Assembly: GCF_012927355.1 (NCBI RefSeq) | Contig: NZ_JABBGK010000002.1 | Coordinates: forward strand, 454,758 to 518,757 | Length of the DNA stretch: 64,000 bases | Reading direction: 5' to 3' | Source of the DNA: Rhizobium terricola | GTDB lineage: Bacteria; Pseudomonadota; Alphaproteobacteria; Rhizobiales; Rhizobiaceae | Part shown: positions 44,622 through 53,553 of the stretch, one piece after another | Layout of the letters: every line of letters begins with the position of its first letter | How positions within the stretch are numbered: the first letter of the stretch is position 1 | The notes under the pieces: generated by a model | Told to the model about the DNA's origin: nothing | What the model saw: the letters and a program-made list of their open reading frames with translations, nothing else | Databases searched by the model: none | Translations under genes and position numbers: made by a program

Positions 44622-45818
44622 TTAGCGGAAGAGCGACAGGACGTTCTGCGTGTCGGAGTTTGCGATCGACAGCGACTGGATGGCGAGCTGCTGCTGGGTC
44701 TGCAGGGCCTTCAGGCGGGTCGATTCTTCGTTCAGGTCGGCGTCGACGAGACGGCCGACACCCTTGTCGATCGAGTCCGAGAGCGAGTTGACGAACTCGT
44801 TCTGCATGTCGATGCGCGAGGAGATCGAGCCAAGTGCTGCAGCCGCGCTGGTCATGTCGGTCAACGCTTCGTCGACGCCGGAGATCATGGCATCGAGCTG
44901 TGCCGGGGTCAGACCGGTGATGTCGAGGTTCTCGATCGAGGACGGAGCGGCGACGGAAGCCGGAAGGTTGGCCGTATCTACACCGTAGTAGGTGCCGCCC
45001 TCATCATGAACGGTTTCCTGGCCCGTGCCGGTGACATCAACCGCCTGAACCCAGGTGGTGTCATCGATCTTGACATAGAACGTGCCTGCAGCATCAGCGA
45101 GCTGAGTGGTCTTGCCCGCTGCCGTCGTGTTGGTCGTGAACGTCGCGTTGAGAGCGATCAGGTCGTCCACTGTGTAAGCAGCAACGGTTACCTCTGCGGA
45201 AGCACCGTCGGTGTTAACGGAAAGAGTGACAGAATTCGAGGTGACGTTGTAGGTCTTGTCAAGAATGCCGCCTGCACCGGTGTTGTCGAACAGCACGTTG
45301 TCGGTGTTCAGCTCATAGTCAACCTTCTTGACCGAAACGCTGCCGTCATCGGCGCGGACGAAGGAGGCTACGACGGACTTTGCGACCGTGCCGGCCGTGC
45401 CACCGAGGTCAGCCTGGAGCCAGTTTTCACCCGAGAACGAAGCTGCCGAAGCGATCGAGGTCAGCTGGTCCTTGAGCTGGGTGATTTCTTCCTGGATCTT
45501 GGTCTTGTCGACGCCGTCTTCGGTGGCGGCAACGAGCTTGGCCTTGATTTCCTTGACGACTTCGATAGCCGAGTCCATGCCGGAATAGGCGGTGTCAACC
45601 TTTGCAGCGCCGAGGCCGAGAGCGTCCGAAACGGCCGAGAGGGCCATGTTGTCGGACTTCATCGTCGTGGCGATCGACCAGTAAGCGGCGTTGTCCGAAG
45701 CGGAACCGACGCGCAGACCGGAGGAGACACGAGCCTGGGTTTCTTCCATGCCGGAAGCGATAGAGCGGAGCGTGGACAGCGCAGCCATTGCGCTGGTGTT
45801 GGTGAGAATGCTGGTCAT
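44622..45818 (-). CDS. flaA: Flagellin (first in the array)
   Basis: A 398-residue flagellin (TNTSAMAALSTLRSIASGMEE at the N terminus; SLSIANSDTQNVLSLFR at the C terminus). By position it corresponds to S. meliloti flaA, the principal and indispensable filament subunit. The central domain is shared almost base for base with flaB. It lies downstream of fliP with a 239-bp promoter and leader region. Export needs the gate proteins and probably FlaF/FlbT. Confidence 0.94.
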   Translation of the reverse strand: MTSILTNTSAMAALSTLRSIASGMEETQARVSSGLRVGSASDNAAYWSIATTMKSDNMALSAVSDALGLGAAKVDTAYSGMDSAIEVVKEIKAKLVAATEDGVDKTKIQEEITQLKDQLTSIASAASFSGENWLQADLGGTAGTVAKSVVASFVRADDGSVSVKKVDYELNTDNVLFDNTGAGGILDKTYNVTSNSVTLSVNTDGASAEVTVAAYTVDDLIALNATFTTNTTAAGKTTQLADAAGTFYVKIDDTTWVQAVDVTGTGQETVHDEGGTYYGVDTANLPASVAAPSSIENLDITGLTPAQLDAMISGVDEALTDMTSAAAALGSISSRIDMQNEFVNSLSDSIDKGVGRLVDADLNEESTRLKALQTQQQLAIQSLSIANSDTQNVLSLFR

Positions 45819-45856
45819 TAGTTTGTCCCTTAAAAACGAGATACTGAGGGGGACAT

Positions 45857-45879
45857 ACCGGGCTAAAAAAACTACCGGT
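45857..45879 (-). promoter_or_regulatory. Flagellin leader hairpin (flaA)
   Basis: 5-bp stem ACCGG / CCGGT with a 13-nt loop rich in U on the mRNA, followed by TATGTCCC (ATGTCCC at 45850-45856) and 31 nt to the ATG. A GGCATGATGCC block lies 12 nt upstream (45891-45901). The looser loop differs from the other copies. Confidence 0.6.
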
Positions 45880-46057
45880 CACGACAGTTCGGCATCATGC
45901 CATTCGGTAACTTTTTCTTGGGCTACCAGACCTGTTGTACGAGGACCAAACTCGCAGCCAATTATTGCCAAGAGCTTAACCGACCGGGGATCGGTAAACT
46001 TGGACAAATCTATGGTAAACAAGGAAGAAACGATTTCGCGGAGGGTGTTCCGAACTG

Positions 46058-46795
46058 TCAGGAAAAGGAGCGCACGAGGCTTCCGACCAGGAGGTTCCAG
46101 CCGTCGATGAGGACGAAGAAGAGGATCTTGAACGGCAGCGAGATCGACGTCGGCGGCAGCATCATCATACCCATGGCCATGGTGATCGTCGCAACGATCA
46201 TGTCGATGACCAGGAAGGGCAGAATGATCAAGAAGCCGATTTCGAAACCGCGGCGGATCTCCGACAGCATGAAGGCGGGAACGAGCACGCGATAGTCGAT
46301 CTTGTCATCGGAAATCGTCGCCTGGCCGCGTTCGTTGGCGATGTCGACAAAGAGCTTCAGATCCTTGTCGCGCGTGTTTGCGGCCATGAAGGTGCGGAAC
46401 GGTTCGGCGATTGCCTTCACGGAGTCCGCCTCGCTCATGCGGTTCTCGAGCAGCGGCTGCACGCCATCCGTCCATGCCCGGTCCATGGTCGGCGCCATGA
46501 CGTAGAACGTCATGAACAGCGCCATGCTGGTCAGGATCATGTTGGACGGGGTGGAGGCGAGCCCCATGCCGGAACGCAGGATCGAAAAGGCGATGACGAA
46601 GCGCGGGAAGCTCGTCACCATGATGAGGATGCCGGGGGCAACCGAGAGGACCGTCAGAAGACCGAAGGTACGGATGATCCAAGCAGCGACCGAACCGTCG
46701 ATCGGCGCATTGAGAAGATCCGTGGGCAGTTGCTGCGCAGCAGCAAGCCCTGGCGCCATCGTCATGACGGCAAGAAGAAGGAGGAACCGAATCAT
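46058..46795 (-). CDS. fliP: Flagellar export gate protein FliP
   Basis: A 245-residue membrane protein with a cleavable signal (FLLLLAVMTMAPGLAAAQ). It has the FliP signatures VTSFPRFVIAFSILRSGMGL and FLIILPFLVIDMIVATITMAMGMMMLPPTSISLPFKILFFVLIDGW. It nucleates the FliPQR export gate. Its ATG overlaps fliL by 4 bases, and it is last gene of the flgB operon. Confidence 0.96.
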   Translation of the reverse strand: MIRFLLLLAVMTMAPGLAAAQQLPTDLLNAPIDGSVAAWIIRTFGLLTVLSVAPGILIMVTSFPRFVIAFSILRSGMGLASTPSNMILTSMALFMTFYVMAPTMDRAWTDGVQPLLENRMSEADSVKAIAEPFRTFMAANTRDKDLKLFVDIANERGQATISDDKIDYRVLVPAFMLSEIRRGFEIGFLIILPFLVIDMIVATITMAMGMMMLPPTSISLPFKILFFVLIDGWNLLVGSLVRSFS

Positions 46796-47316
46796 TCGAT
46801 CACAAAAGTCCTGAACATCACCTTCGATACGCGCCCTTCGGATCGAAGGTCAACACGCTCCTGGATGTCATCCTTCAAATACTGGAAGCCGCGCGGGCCC
46901 TCGATCTGCTGGAGGGAAACGGTGCGCAGGTAGGCAAGGATATCCTGATGAACGTCCTCGGCGATCTTAACGTCCGGGGCGCCGTTGAAGAGCAGTGCCA
47001 CCTCAAGCCGGATCCAGTTTTCGGAGGGATAAGCGAGATTGGTGGTGATCGGCTCGAGCTGGACGATGCCGTTCGCCTCGGTGGCGATGTGGGGAAGCCC
47101 CTCCTCGGCCTTGCCCTCGCCATGCGCGCCGGCCGCCTTGGCGGCTTCCGCCTCTGCCGCCTTGTTGGCATCCTCGACGGCCTTGATCTTCGGCGCGAGC
47201 ATGGAGCCGATTACCCAGCCCCCTCCTCCGCCGACGAGCGTCAGCACGGCGATCGCGGCAATCAGCATCACCGTGCCGGATTTCTTTTTCGGTTCCGTCG
47301 CTTCGGCCTGTTCCAT
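46792..47316 (-). CDS. fliL: Flagellar basal body-associated protein FliL
   Basis: A 174-residue protein with a short cytoplasmic tail, one membrane helix (GTVMLIAAIAVLTLVGGGGGWVIGSML) and a periplasmic FliL domain ending FLQQ-type DDIQERVDLRSEGRVSKVMFRTFVIE. FliL rings surround stator units and help torque at high load. It lies between flgH and fliP. Confidence 0.94.
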   Translation of the reverse strand: MEQAEATEPKKKSGTVMLIAAIAVLTLVGGGGGWVIGSMLAPKIKAVEDANKAAEAEAAKAAGAHGEGKAEEGLPHIATEANGIVQLEPITTNLAYPSENWIRLEVALLFNGAPDVKIAEDVHQDILAYLRTVSLQQIEGPRGFQYLKDDIQERVDLRSEGRVSKVMFRTFVIE

Positions 47317-47355
47317 GTGCCTTGCCGTCCCTTCCAGCTTGCCTTGTTGCGCGCG

Positions 47356-48069
47356 TCAGAGCGGCGAGAAAAGATCGACCACCTGCTGACCGACCGGCGG
47401 CTGCTGGACTTCCGTCAGGCGACCGCGTCCGCCGTAGGAAATGCGGGCTTCGGCGATACGCTCGTAGGAGATCGTGTTTTCCGCATCGACGTCCTGCGGA
47501 CGGACGATACCGGCGACGTTCAGGATCCGGATCTCGTGGTTGACGCGGACCTCCTGCGAACCGCTGATCAGCAGGTTGCCGTTTTCCAGGATGCCCGTCA
47601 CGACGGCGGCCACCAGCAGGTTCAGCTTTTCGGAGCGCTCGGTCGAGCCCTTGCCCTGCGTGCTGGTGTCCGAACCGGAGCTCAGGTCACCTGTGGTCGC
47701 GGGGACTTCGGTGCCGAAGAGGTTGGCCTGGGTCGACCAGTTTATGCCGCTCGAATTGGTGCGGCTGCGGTCCGTTTCATTGTTGAAGGACGCCTTGTCG
47801 TTGATCTCGATGTTGACCGTCAGGATGTCGCCGACGTTCAAGGCGCGCGCGTCCTTGAACAGCGCCGATTGGTTGTCGCTCCAGAGAGAATAGCCGCTCG
47901 CCACCGCACGCGGTTGCTTCGGATAAAGCGCCATCTGCGGGGTCTGGCTGTAACGCAGACCGCTGCCGATCGGCGACATGGACGGCGCGTTGCCGATTTC
48001 CTTCAGGGTCTGGCTCTGGCAACCCGCCAGAAACAGAACGGCCAGGATTGCCGGGGAACGCTTGATCAT
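47356..48069 (-). CDS. flgH: Flagellar L-ring lipoprotein FlgH
   Basis: A 237-residue protein with a lipoprotein signal (ILAVLFLAGC, lipidated cysteine about residue 17). It has the FlgH body (SLWSDNQSALFKDARALNVGDILTVNIEINDKASFNNETDRSR) and the C-terminal SYERIAEARISYGGRG. It forms the outer-membrane L ring. It overlaps motE by 4 bases. Confidence 0.95.
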   Translation of the reverse strand: MIKRSPAILAVLFLAGCQSQTLKEIGNAPSMSPIGSGLRYSQTPQMALYPKQPRAVASGYSLWSDNQSALFKDARALNVGDILTVNIEINDKASFNNETDRSRTNSSGINWSTQANLFGTEVPATTGDLSSGSDTSTQGKGSTERSEKLNLLVAAVVTGILENGNLLISGSQEVRVNHEIRILNVAGIVRPQDVDAENTISYERIAEARISYGGRGRLTEVQQPPVGQQVVDLFSPL

Positions 48070-48599
48070 GACGGGTCCTTCGAAGTGGTCGGATCGCCGG
48101 CACTCGACATGATGGCCGCGACCATGGCAGCCTTGTCGGCCTTCATTTCGCTGAGGATGAGGCTCGACTGGCGGGCCGGGAGCTTCATGATGATTGCCGC
48201 GGCGAGGATCGTGTCGATCTCCTGCAGTTGGGGGGCGGCCGCATCGGGCTTCATCTTCTTGTAGATCTCGACGAGGTTGCCCTCCGCCTGCTTCATGAAG
48301 GCATTGCGGCGGGACAGCCAGTCTTCGTATTCCTCGCGCCGCTTTTCGAGCACGGCGATACGCGCGTCGACGTCGGCCTGCAGTTCTTCGAGTTCCTGCT
48401 TCTGCAGCAGGTAGCGCTGGTCGCGCGCCGAGTCGGCGATACTGGTGCAGAACTGCTGGATCTCGTCCTGCGTCGCCTTGCCCGGGGCGGCCTGTTCCTG
48501 TGCACTTCCCGACGCCAACGGCAGGGCGGCGAGCGCACCAACGAGAAGGACATTGCGAGCGTGCGACTTGATCATGAGCGAAGGTCTTGTGGTGGTCAT
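48066..48599 (-). CDS. motE: MotC chaperone MotE
   Basis: A 177-residue exported helical protein. Signal peptide (NVLLVGALAALPLASGSA), a long coiled-coil (QKQELEELQADVDARIAVLEKRREEYEDWL) and an MgtE-N-like helical C terminus (AAIIMKLPARQSSLILSEM). In S. meliloti MotE is the periplasmic chaperone that folds and stabilises MotC. The start overlaps the flgI stop (ATGA). A second ATG 24 bases on is possible. Confidence 0.92.
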   Translation of the reverse strand: MTTTRPSLMIKSHARNVLLVGALAALPLASGSAQEQAAPGKATQDEIQQFCTSIADSARDQRYLLQKQELEELQADVDARIAVLEKRREEYEDWLSRRNAFMKQAEGNLVEIYKKMKPDAAAPQLQEIDTILAAAIIMKLPARQSSLILSEMKADKAAMVAAIMSSAGDPTTSKDPS

Positions 48600-49717
48600 T
48601 GCAGTACGAGCTCCGCCTGCAGGGCGCCGGCCGACTTGATACCCTGGAGGATCGCGATGATGCCGTCGGGCTTGACGCCGATGTTGTTGAGGCCGGCGAC
48701 GAGGGTCCGAAGATCCGGACCTTCGACGATGGCGATCTTGTCGCCGGTCTTCGCGGCCATGATGTCGGTCTGGTCCTGGATCGCTGTCTGGCCGCGCGAG
48801 AAGGGTTCGGGCTGGATGACCTGCGGCGTCTCGGTGACCTGGACGGTCAGCGTGCCGTAGCTGACCGCGACCTTAGACACCCGCACATCCGCGCCGATGA
48901 CGATCGTGCCAGTGCGTTCGTTGATGACGACCTTTGCCGGAGAATCGGTCTCGACCTGCAGGTTCTCGATATCGGCCATCAGACGCGCAAGATCAGCCGT
49001 TCGCGGCTTCTGGACCACGACTTCCTGGCTGTCGCGCGACTCGGCGATGGGCCCGCCATAGGTCGCCTTGGCATAAGCGTTGACAGTATCCGCGATGCGG
49101 ATGGCAGTGGTGAAGTCGGGGTTGCGAAGCTGCAGGACGAGATTGACCGAATCCTTGAACTTCGACGGCAACTCGCGCTCGATGATGGCACCATTGGGCA
49201 CACGGCCAGAGGTCGTGATGCCCTCCTGAACGCTTGCTGCCTGGCCCTGGGCATTAAAGCCGGAAACGATGACGGATCCTTGAGCGACGGCGTAAATCTG
49301 GCCATCGGCACCGGTCAGCGAGGTCATGACGAGAGTGCCGCCGCGCAGCGATGTCGCGTCGCCAAGCGAGCTGACGGTCGCGTCGATGCGGCTGCCGGGG
49401 CTGGAGAACGGCGGCAGGTTGGCCGTAACCATGACCGCCGCCACGTTCTTGGCATTGGACTGGCCACCCTGTGTCGAGATGCCGAGGTTCTGCAGCATCG
49501 CACGCATCGACTGATCGGTGAAGGGCGATGAGCGCAGACTGTCGCCGGTCCCCTGGAGACCAACGATCAGGCCGTAGCCGATCAGCTGGTTGTCACGGCC
49601 GGACTGCAGCGAGGCGATATCCTTGATACGCGAGCCTGCGGCCTCGGCGCCGAGAACGGGCCAGAGGAACGCCGCGAACGCGACGAGCGCGATCCGGGAC
49701 AAACGGAAAGTCTTCAT
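48596..49717 (-). CDS. flgI: Flagellar P-ring protein FlgI
   Basis: A 373-residue periplasmic protein with a signal peptide (IALVAFAAFLWPVLGAEA). It has the family motifs RIKDIASLQSGRDNQLIGYGLIVGLQGTGD and KNVAAVMVTANLPPFSSPGSRIDATVSSLGDATSL. It forms the peptidoglycan ring around the rod. It overlaps flgA and motE by 4 bases each. Confidence 0.96.
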   Translation of the reverse strand: MKTFRLSRIALVAFAAFLWPVLGAEAAGSRIKDIASLQSGRDNQLIGYGLIVGLQGTGDSLRSSPFTDQSMRAMLQNLGISTQGGQSNAKNVAAVMVTANLPPFSSPGSRIDATVSSLGDATSLRGGTLVMTSLTGADGQIYAVAQGSVIVSGFNAQGQAASVQEGITTSGRVPNGAIIERELPSKFKDSVNLVLQLRNPDFTTAIRIADTVNAYAKATYGGPIAESRDSQEVVVQKPRTADLARLMADIENLQVETDSPAKVVINERTGTIVIGADVRVSKVAVSYGTLTVQVTETPQVIQPEPFSRGQTAIQDQTDIMAAKTGDKIAIVEGPDLRTLVAGLNNIGVKPDGIIAILQGIKSAGALQAELVLQ

Positions 49718-50196
49718 TTCGCCATCACCTGTACTGTTCCGTCCGCCAGCACGGTGCCGGTGACGATTACGCCCGAATCGAGATTGCGAACCTTGATGAC
49801 ATCGCCGATCGAGGCATCCGTGAGCGGCGTGCCCGATGCGGAGATGGTCATGTTTCCGATGGTGAAGGTCAGCCGGATGTTGGCACCGCGATTGATTGCG
49901 TAGGGCGGGCGCAGGCTGGCGACCGGGATGGTCCGGCCCGGCAGCAGCGTCCGCTTGGAAACCATGCCCTCGACCTCGGAGATCGACCGAGCATAGCCTC
50001 CGGCCAGGTTCGGATTGGTGACCTTTACCTCTTCCAGTTGGGACGCGGACACGGTTTCGCCAGGATAGATGGTCTGCGTCGGCACGACCGCAAGACCCTG
50101 CGCAAGCGCGGCTCCGGTTGTCGTAAGCACCGATGCGGCAACGGCCAAGGGGGCCGACACGCGTACCAAGTATCTGATCATCTGGCGAAACGTCAT
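49714..50196 (-). CDS. flgA: P-ring assembly chaperone FlgA
   Basis: A 160-residue periplasmic protein with a signal peptide (VSAPLAVAASVLTTTGAALA), an SAF-type domain and the C-terminal FlgA domain (GANIRLTFTIGNMTISASGTPLTDASIGDVIKVRNLDSG). It chaperones FlgI into the P ring and is encoded just upstream of it. Confidence 0.93.
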   Translation of the reverse strand: MTFRQMIRYLVRVSAPLAVAASVLTTTGAALAQGLAVVPTQTIYPGETVSASQLEEVKVTNPNLAGGYARSISEVEGMVSKRTLLPGRTIPVASLRPPYAINRGANIRLTFTIGNMTISASGTPLTDASIGDVIKVRNLDSGVIVTGTVLADGTVQVMAK

Positions 50197-50214
50197 GTTT
50201 GCCCGCCTCCGTTC

Positions 50215-51003
50215 TTACTTCAGGTTCTTGCTGACGATCTGAGCCATTTCATCAGCGGTCTGGATGACCTTGGAGTTCATTTCGTAAGCGCGCTGGGCCG
50301 AAATCATGTCCGTGATTTCCTTGACGGAATCGACGTTCGACGACTCGAGGTAGCCCTGCTTGATGTAGCCGAAGCCCGGATCTTCCGGCGCCGCCACGAT
50401 GGCTTCGCCCGATGCCGCGGTTTCGGCGAACAGGTTGTCGCCGAGCGGCTTCAGGCCGGCCTCGTTGACGAAGTTCGCGATCGTCAGCTGACCGAGTTCG
50501 GTATAGTCGGAGCTGTTGCCGATGCGGGCCGAAACCTGACCGGTGCGGGACACGACAACTTCGCTGGCGTCCTGCGGAATGGTGATGCCCGGGACGACAG
50601 CATAGCCGTCGATCGTCACCAGCTGGCCGTCGGCATTGGTGTTGAAGGCACCGGAGCGGCTGTAAAGCGTCGTGCCATCCGGCGATTCGATCTGGAACCA
50701 ACCGCGACCGACGAGCGCCATGTCGAGTTCGTTCGACGTCTGTGCGAGCTCGCCCTGGGTGTGAATGTTACGGACAGCAGCCGTCTGAACACCAAGACCG
50801 ATATTGGCCCCTTCCGGCACAATCGCCTGGTTGGCGCGGTTCGGCACGCCCTGGGCCCGTTCGGTCTGGTAGAGCAGATCGGCGAACTCGGCGCGGGCGC
50901 GCTTGTAGCCGGTCGTGTTGATGTTGGCGATGTTGTTCGCGATGACCTCAAGATTGGTCTGCTGGGCATCCATGCCGGTAGCTGCGATGGCGAGCGCTCT
51001 CAT
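50215..51003 (-). CDS. flgG: Distal rod protein FlgG
   Basis: A 262-residue rod protein. N-terminal [30 protein letters not shown], central [18 protein letters not shown] and C-terminal [25 protein letters not shown] are diagnostic. It lies between fliE and flgA. Confidence 0.96.
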   Translation of the reverse strand: MRALAIAATGMDAQQTNLEVIANNIANINTTGYKRARAEFADLLYQTERAQGVPNRANQAIVPEGANIGLGVQTAAVRNIHTQGELAQTSNELDMALVGRGWFQIESPDGTTLYSRSGAFNTNADGQLVTIDGYAVVPGITIPQDASEVVVSRTGQVSARIGNSSDYTELGQLTIANFVNEAGLKPLGDNLFAETAASGEAIVAAPEDPGFGYIKQGYLESSNVDSVKEITDMISAQRAYEMNSKVIQTADEMAQIVSKNLK

Positions 51004-51022
51004 GTGTTCGTCCTCAAATCCG

Positions 51023-51361
51023 CTAGATCTGCATCTTCGTTATTTCGAGATAGGCCGAGACAATCTTGTCCCGGAGCGCGATCGCCGTTTGCAGCGACTG
51101 TTCTGCCGCGAGGACCGCATCGACGACCTCGCGAGGGTTGGCCTTGCCGGAAATCCCGTCAAAGGACGTGGCCTCCGCCTGCTTCAGATTGTTGACGGCG
51201 CCGGTTGCCATCTCTCCCAGAACGCTGGCGAAGCTCACGCCGGTCTGCGTGCCGGGGGTCGTGCCGATGGCGGACGAAGAGGAACTAACGGCATCCGTGG
51301 TTACGGAGCCGAGCCCTGCGGCCTTGGCCAGCGAACTTACGGTATTGATTTGATCGATCAT
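51023..51361 (-). CDS. fliE: Flagellar hook-basal body adaptor FliE
   Basis: A 112-residue protein with Ser/Ala-rich N terminus and the FliE C-terminal region ([38 protein letters not shown]). It joins the MS ring to the rod and overlaps flgC by 4 bases. Confidence 0.95.
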   Translation of the reverse strand: MIDQINTVSSLAKAAGLGSVTTDAVSSSSSAIGTTPGTQTGVSFASVLGEMATGAVNNLKQAEATSFDGISGKANPREVVDAVLAAEQSLQTAIALRDKIVSAYLEITKMQI

Positions 51362-51780
51362 TGTGAGGCCTTCAGAAGGGCGATGGTCTGCGAAATCAGG
51401 TCGCGTGTCTGTTTGACGGTCTGGAGATTGGCTTCGTAGGTGCGGTTTGCTTCCCGCATGTCGCCCATCTCGATGAGCATGTTGACGTTCGGCATCTTGA
51501 CGACGCCGTTTGCGTCGGCTGCCGGATGACCGGGTTCGTATTCCTCGATGAAGTCGGAATCATCGACGCCGAGGGTCTTGACCTTGACCAGATCGACTCC
51601 GCTTGCGCGGTCCAGTTCGGTACCGAAAGTCACCGTCTTGCGGCGATAGGGATCGGCACCGGGCGTGTCGCCAGTCGAACGGGCGTTGGCGATGTTTTCC
51701 GAGACGACGCGCAGGCGGGTCGACTGGACTTCCAGGCCGCTGCCGGCAATCTTCAGGGCGGATGACAAGGGATCAGTCAT
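51358..51780 (-). CDS. flgC: Proximal rod protein FlgC
   Basis: A 140-residue rod protein. N-terminal [30 protein letters not shown] and C-terminal [37 protein letters not shown] match the family. It is second gene of the flgB operon. Confidence 0.95.
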   Translation of the reverse strand: MTDPLSSALKIAGSGLEVQSTRLRVVSENIANARSTGDTPGADPYRRKTVTFGTELDRASGVDLVKVKTLGVDDSDFIEEYEPGHPAADANGVVKMPNVNMLIEMGDMREANRTYEANLQTVKQTRDLISQTIALLKASQ

Positions 51781-51782
51781 TT

Positions 51783-52175
51783 TTATCTCTTCACCGTCAT
51801 AAGCATCATGCGATGGAAGGAAGCGACGAGCGACGTATTGAGTTCGCTCTGGCGCTTGATTTCGCCGGTCTTGGTCAGTTCCTCGGCGATCGAAACGGAG
51901 TTGCCGGATTCCTGCATGCCGATTTCGTTGTTGAGTTCTGCCTCTTCGACGGCGATGTTCTCGTCGGTCAGGTCGCTCGCGGCCATGTGGCCGGGCTGGG
52001 TCCGCGCCATCTGCGTCATGGCCGTGGTATCCAGGACCGCGCTGAAGGGCGTAATATCCTTGGCCAGATATTTCGGGGTGTTGGCATTAGCAATGTTGCC
52101 CGCCACGACCTCCTGGCGCACGGCGAGCCATTCGGCCTGCCTGGATGCCACGCTGAATAACTGGATGGGGTTCAT
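51783..52175 (-). CDS. flgB: Proximal rod protein FlgB
   Basis: A 130-residue rod protein from the ATG at 52175 with GGAG 8 nt upstream. The frame runs much further upstream but that part is antisense to the phosphoribosyltransferase. It has the [20 protein letters not shown] motif and an [27 protein letters not shown] terminus. First gene of the flgB-flgC-fliE-flgG-flgA-flgI-motE-flgH-fliL-fliP operon, about 6.1 kb long with several 1-4 base overlaps. Confidence 0.95.
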   Translation of the reverse strand: MNPIQLFSVASRQAEWLAVRQEVVAGNIANANTPKYLAKDITPFSAVLDTTAMTQMARTQPGHMAASDLTDENIAVEEAELNNEIGMQESGNSVSIAEELTKTGEIKRQSELNTSLVASFHRMMLMTVKR

Positions 52176-52290
52176 AGACTTTACTCCGCCATTTTCTGTC
52201 CTGAACCTAGGGCGGTAAACTTGCGTGGGACTTACGGAAGAAGAAGCCTGGCATTCGACCGTCGAAAGCTTGCGAAGGAGGCGCGTGACA

Positions 52291-52953
52291 ATGTCGTTCA
52301 AGGACAGGATCGAAGCCGGGGAACGGCTTGCGGACGCACTCGAGCGCTTCCGGAACGAAGACGCGGTGGTCATCGCGCTGCCACGCGGCGGGGTGGACGT
52401 CGCCCTACCTGTCGCCCGCCGGCTTGCCGCGCCGCTGACCCTGCTGCTGGTGAGAAAGATCGGCCTGCCGGAGCAACCCGAACTCGCGATGGGGGCAATC
52501 GTCGACGGAGACTGGCCGATAACCGTCAGGAACGAGAGCGTGATCGGATTTTCGGGGGTGGATGATGCCACATTCGAGGCGGTCGCCGAGCGCGAGCTGG
52601 CGGAAATCCATCGCCGCCACACGCTCTATCTCGGCGGCCGCAAACCCGTGCCGGTCGAGGGACGCCTGGCAATCGTCGTCGACGACGGCATAGCCACAGG
52701 CGCGACTGTGCGTGCGGCGATCAAGGGCCTAAAGGCTCGAAAACCGAGGAAGATCGTGCTTGCAGTGCCCGTCGCGTCAGACGACGCTCTCACGCTCCTG
52801 CGGGACGACGTGGATGAAATCGTCCGCCTCGAGCCGATGCACATGTTGGGGGCGATCGGCTTCAGCTACCGGCATTTTCCGCAACTCACCGATGCCGATG
52901 TCATTGCCGCCCTGGATGCGGCGGAAGCCGAGCGGGACAGGCCGGAGACATGA
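52291..52953 (+). CDS. Phosphoribosyltransferase-like protein inserted in the flagellar cluster
   Basis: A 220-residue protein with a type I PRTase fold. VVDDGIATGATVRAAI (residues about 127-142) is the PRPP-binding loop, and VIALPRGGVDVALPVAR near the N terminus is typical of stand-alone PRTases of unknown substrate often found with erythromycin-esterase or dienelactone-hydrolase domains. GGAGG is 9 nt before the ATG at 52291. It is the only rightward gene between flgB and fliI and has no known flagellar role. Confidence 0.88.
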   Translation: MSFKDRIEAGERLADALERFRNEDAVVIALPRGGVDVALPVARRLAAPLTLLLVRKIGLPEQPELAMGAIVDGDWPITVRNESVIGFSGVDDATFEAVAERELAEIHRRHTLYLGGRKPVPVEGRLAIVVDDGIATGATVRAAIKGLKARKPRKIVLAVPVASDDALTLLRDDVDEIVRLEPMHMLGAIGFSYRHFPQLTDADVIAALDAAEAERDRPET

Positions 52954-52974
52954 GGGCCCCAAAGGGCCTTCCCA

Positions 52975-53553
52975 TCAATTGTTCTCGTAAACCTCACCGG
53001 TCGAGGTCACGATCACCCACTTGCCATCACGCTGTTCAAGCGTCGCGACGCGGCTGTTGTCCGGCAGGATCGAACCGACACGCACCATATACATGCCCGA
53101 TGTATCCTCGATCAGAGCCCGACCGTTGGCGACGTGCAGCAGGCGGAAACCGCTGCGGCCGGGGAACGGTTGCGCTTCCGGGTTCTCGGGACCTTTCAGC
53201 TTTTCCTCACCGAGCTTCGACACGGTCGCGGTGACCAGCGGGTCAACCTGAGCGCCGGTTTCGCCCGGCGTGCCGTCGTCGTCCCTGTCGACGAGGGCAA
53301 GCGGCGAGACGCTGAAGACATTGCGGCCCGGCCCCTCCGGGAGGTCGCGCGTGCGTTCCCAGTTAGCCACGCGAACGCCGAACTTCTCCTCGTTGAAGAA
53401 AACGTACCAGGGGAAGAAGGCGGCCGCGCAAGCGAGCGCCACCCCGGTGGCGCCCAGAATGCGGTCCGTCAGCGAAATCCGGCCACGTTCCTGCGGTGCA
53501 GGCCTCAGCGGTGCTACGGGTTCGTCGGCTTCGATTTCGGTCACGATATTCAC
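52975..53553 (-). CDS. Conserved flagellar-cluster membrane protein of unknown function
   Basis: A 192-residue protein with a basic cytoplasmic start, one membrane helix (ILGATGVALACAAAFFPWYVFF), a Pro/Asp-rich linker and a small C-terminal beta domain (RLLHVANGRALIEDTSGMYMVRVGSILPDNSRV). This domain resembles small PilP/GspC-like modules that contact other envelope machines, which is only a suggestion. The ATG overlaps the fliI stop by 4 bases, so it belongs to the fliI transcript. Convergent with the phosphoribosyltransferase. Confidence 0.75.
   Translation of the reverse strand: MNIVTEIEADEPVAPLRPAPQERGRISLTDRILGATGVALACAAAFFPWYVFFNEEKFGVRVANWERTRDLPEGPGRNVFSVSPLALVDRDDDGTPGETGAQVDPLVTATVSKLGEEKLKGPENPEAQPFPGRSGFRLLHVANGRALIEDTSGMYMVRVGSILPDNSRVATLEQRDGKWVIVTSTGEVYENN

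Noticed and set aside
42901-45900. Repeated flagellin blocks as a mobile element or CRISPR-like array
   Set aside because: The repeats are whole paralogous genes with leaders and terminators. There are no short regular repeats with unique spacers and no transposase.
52176-52622. Upstream extension of flgB
   Set aside because: It runs antisense through the phosphoribosyltransferase gene. The flgB family starts at MNPIQLF, with a ribosome binding site at that position.
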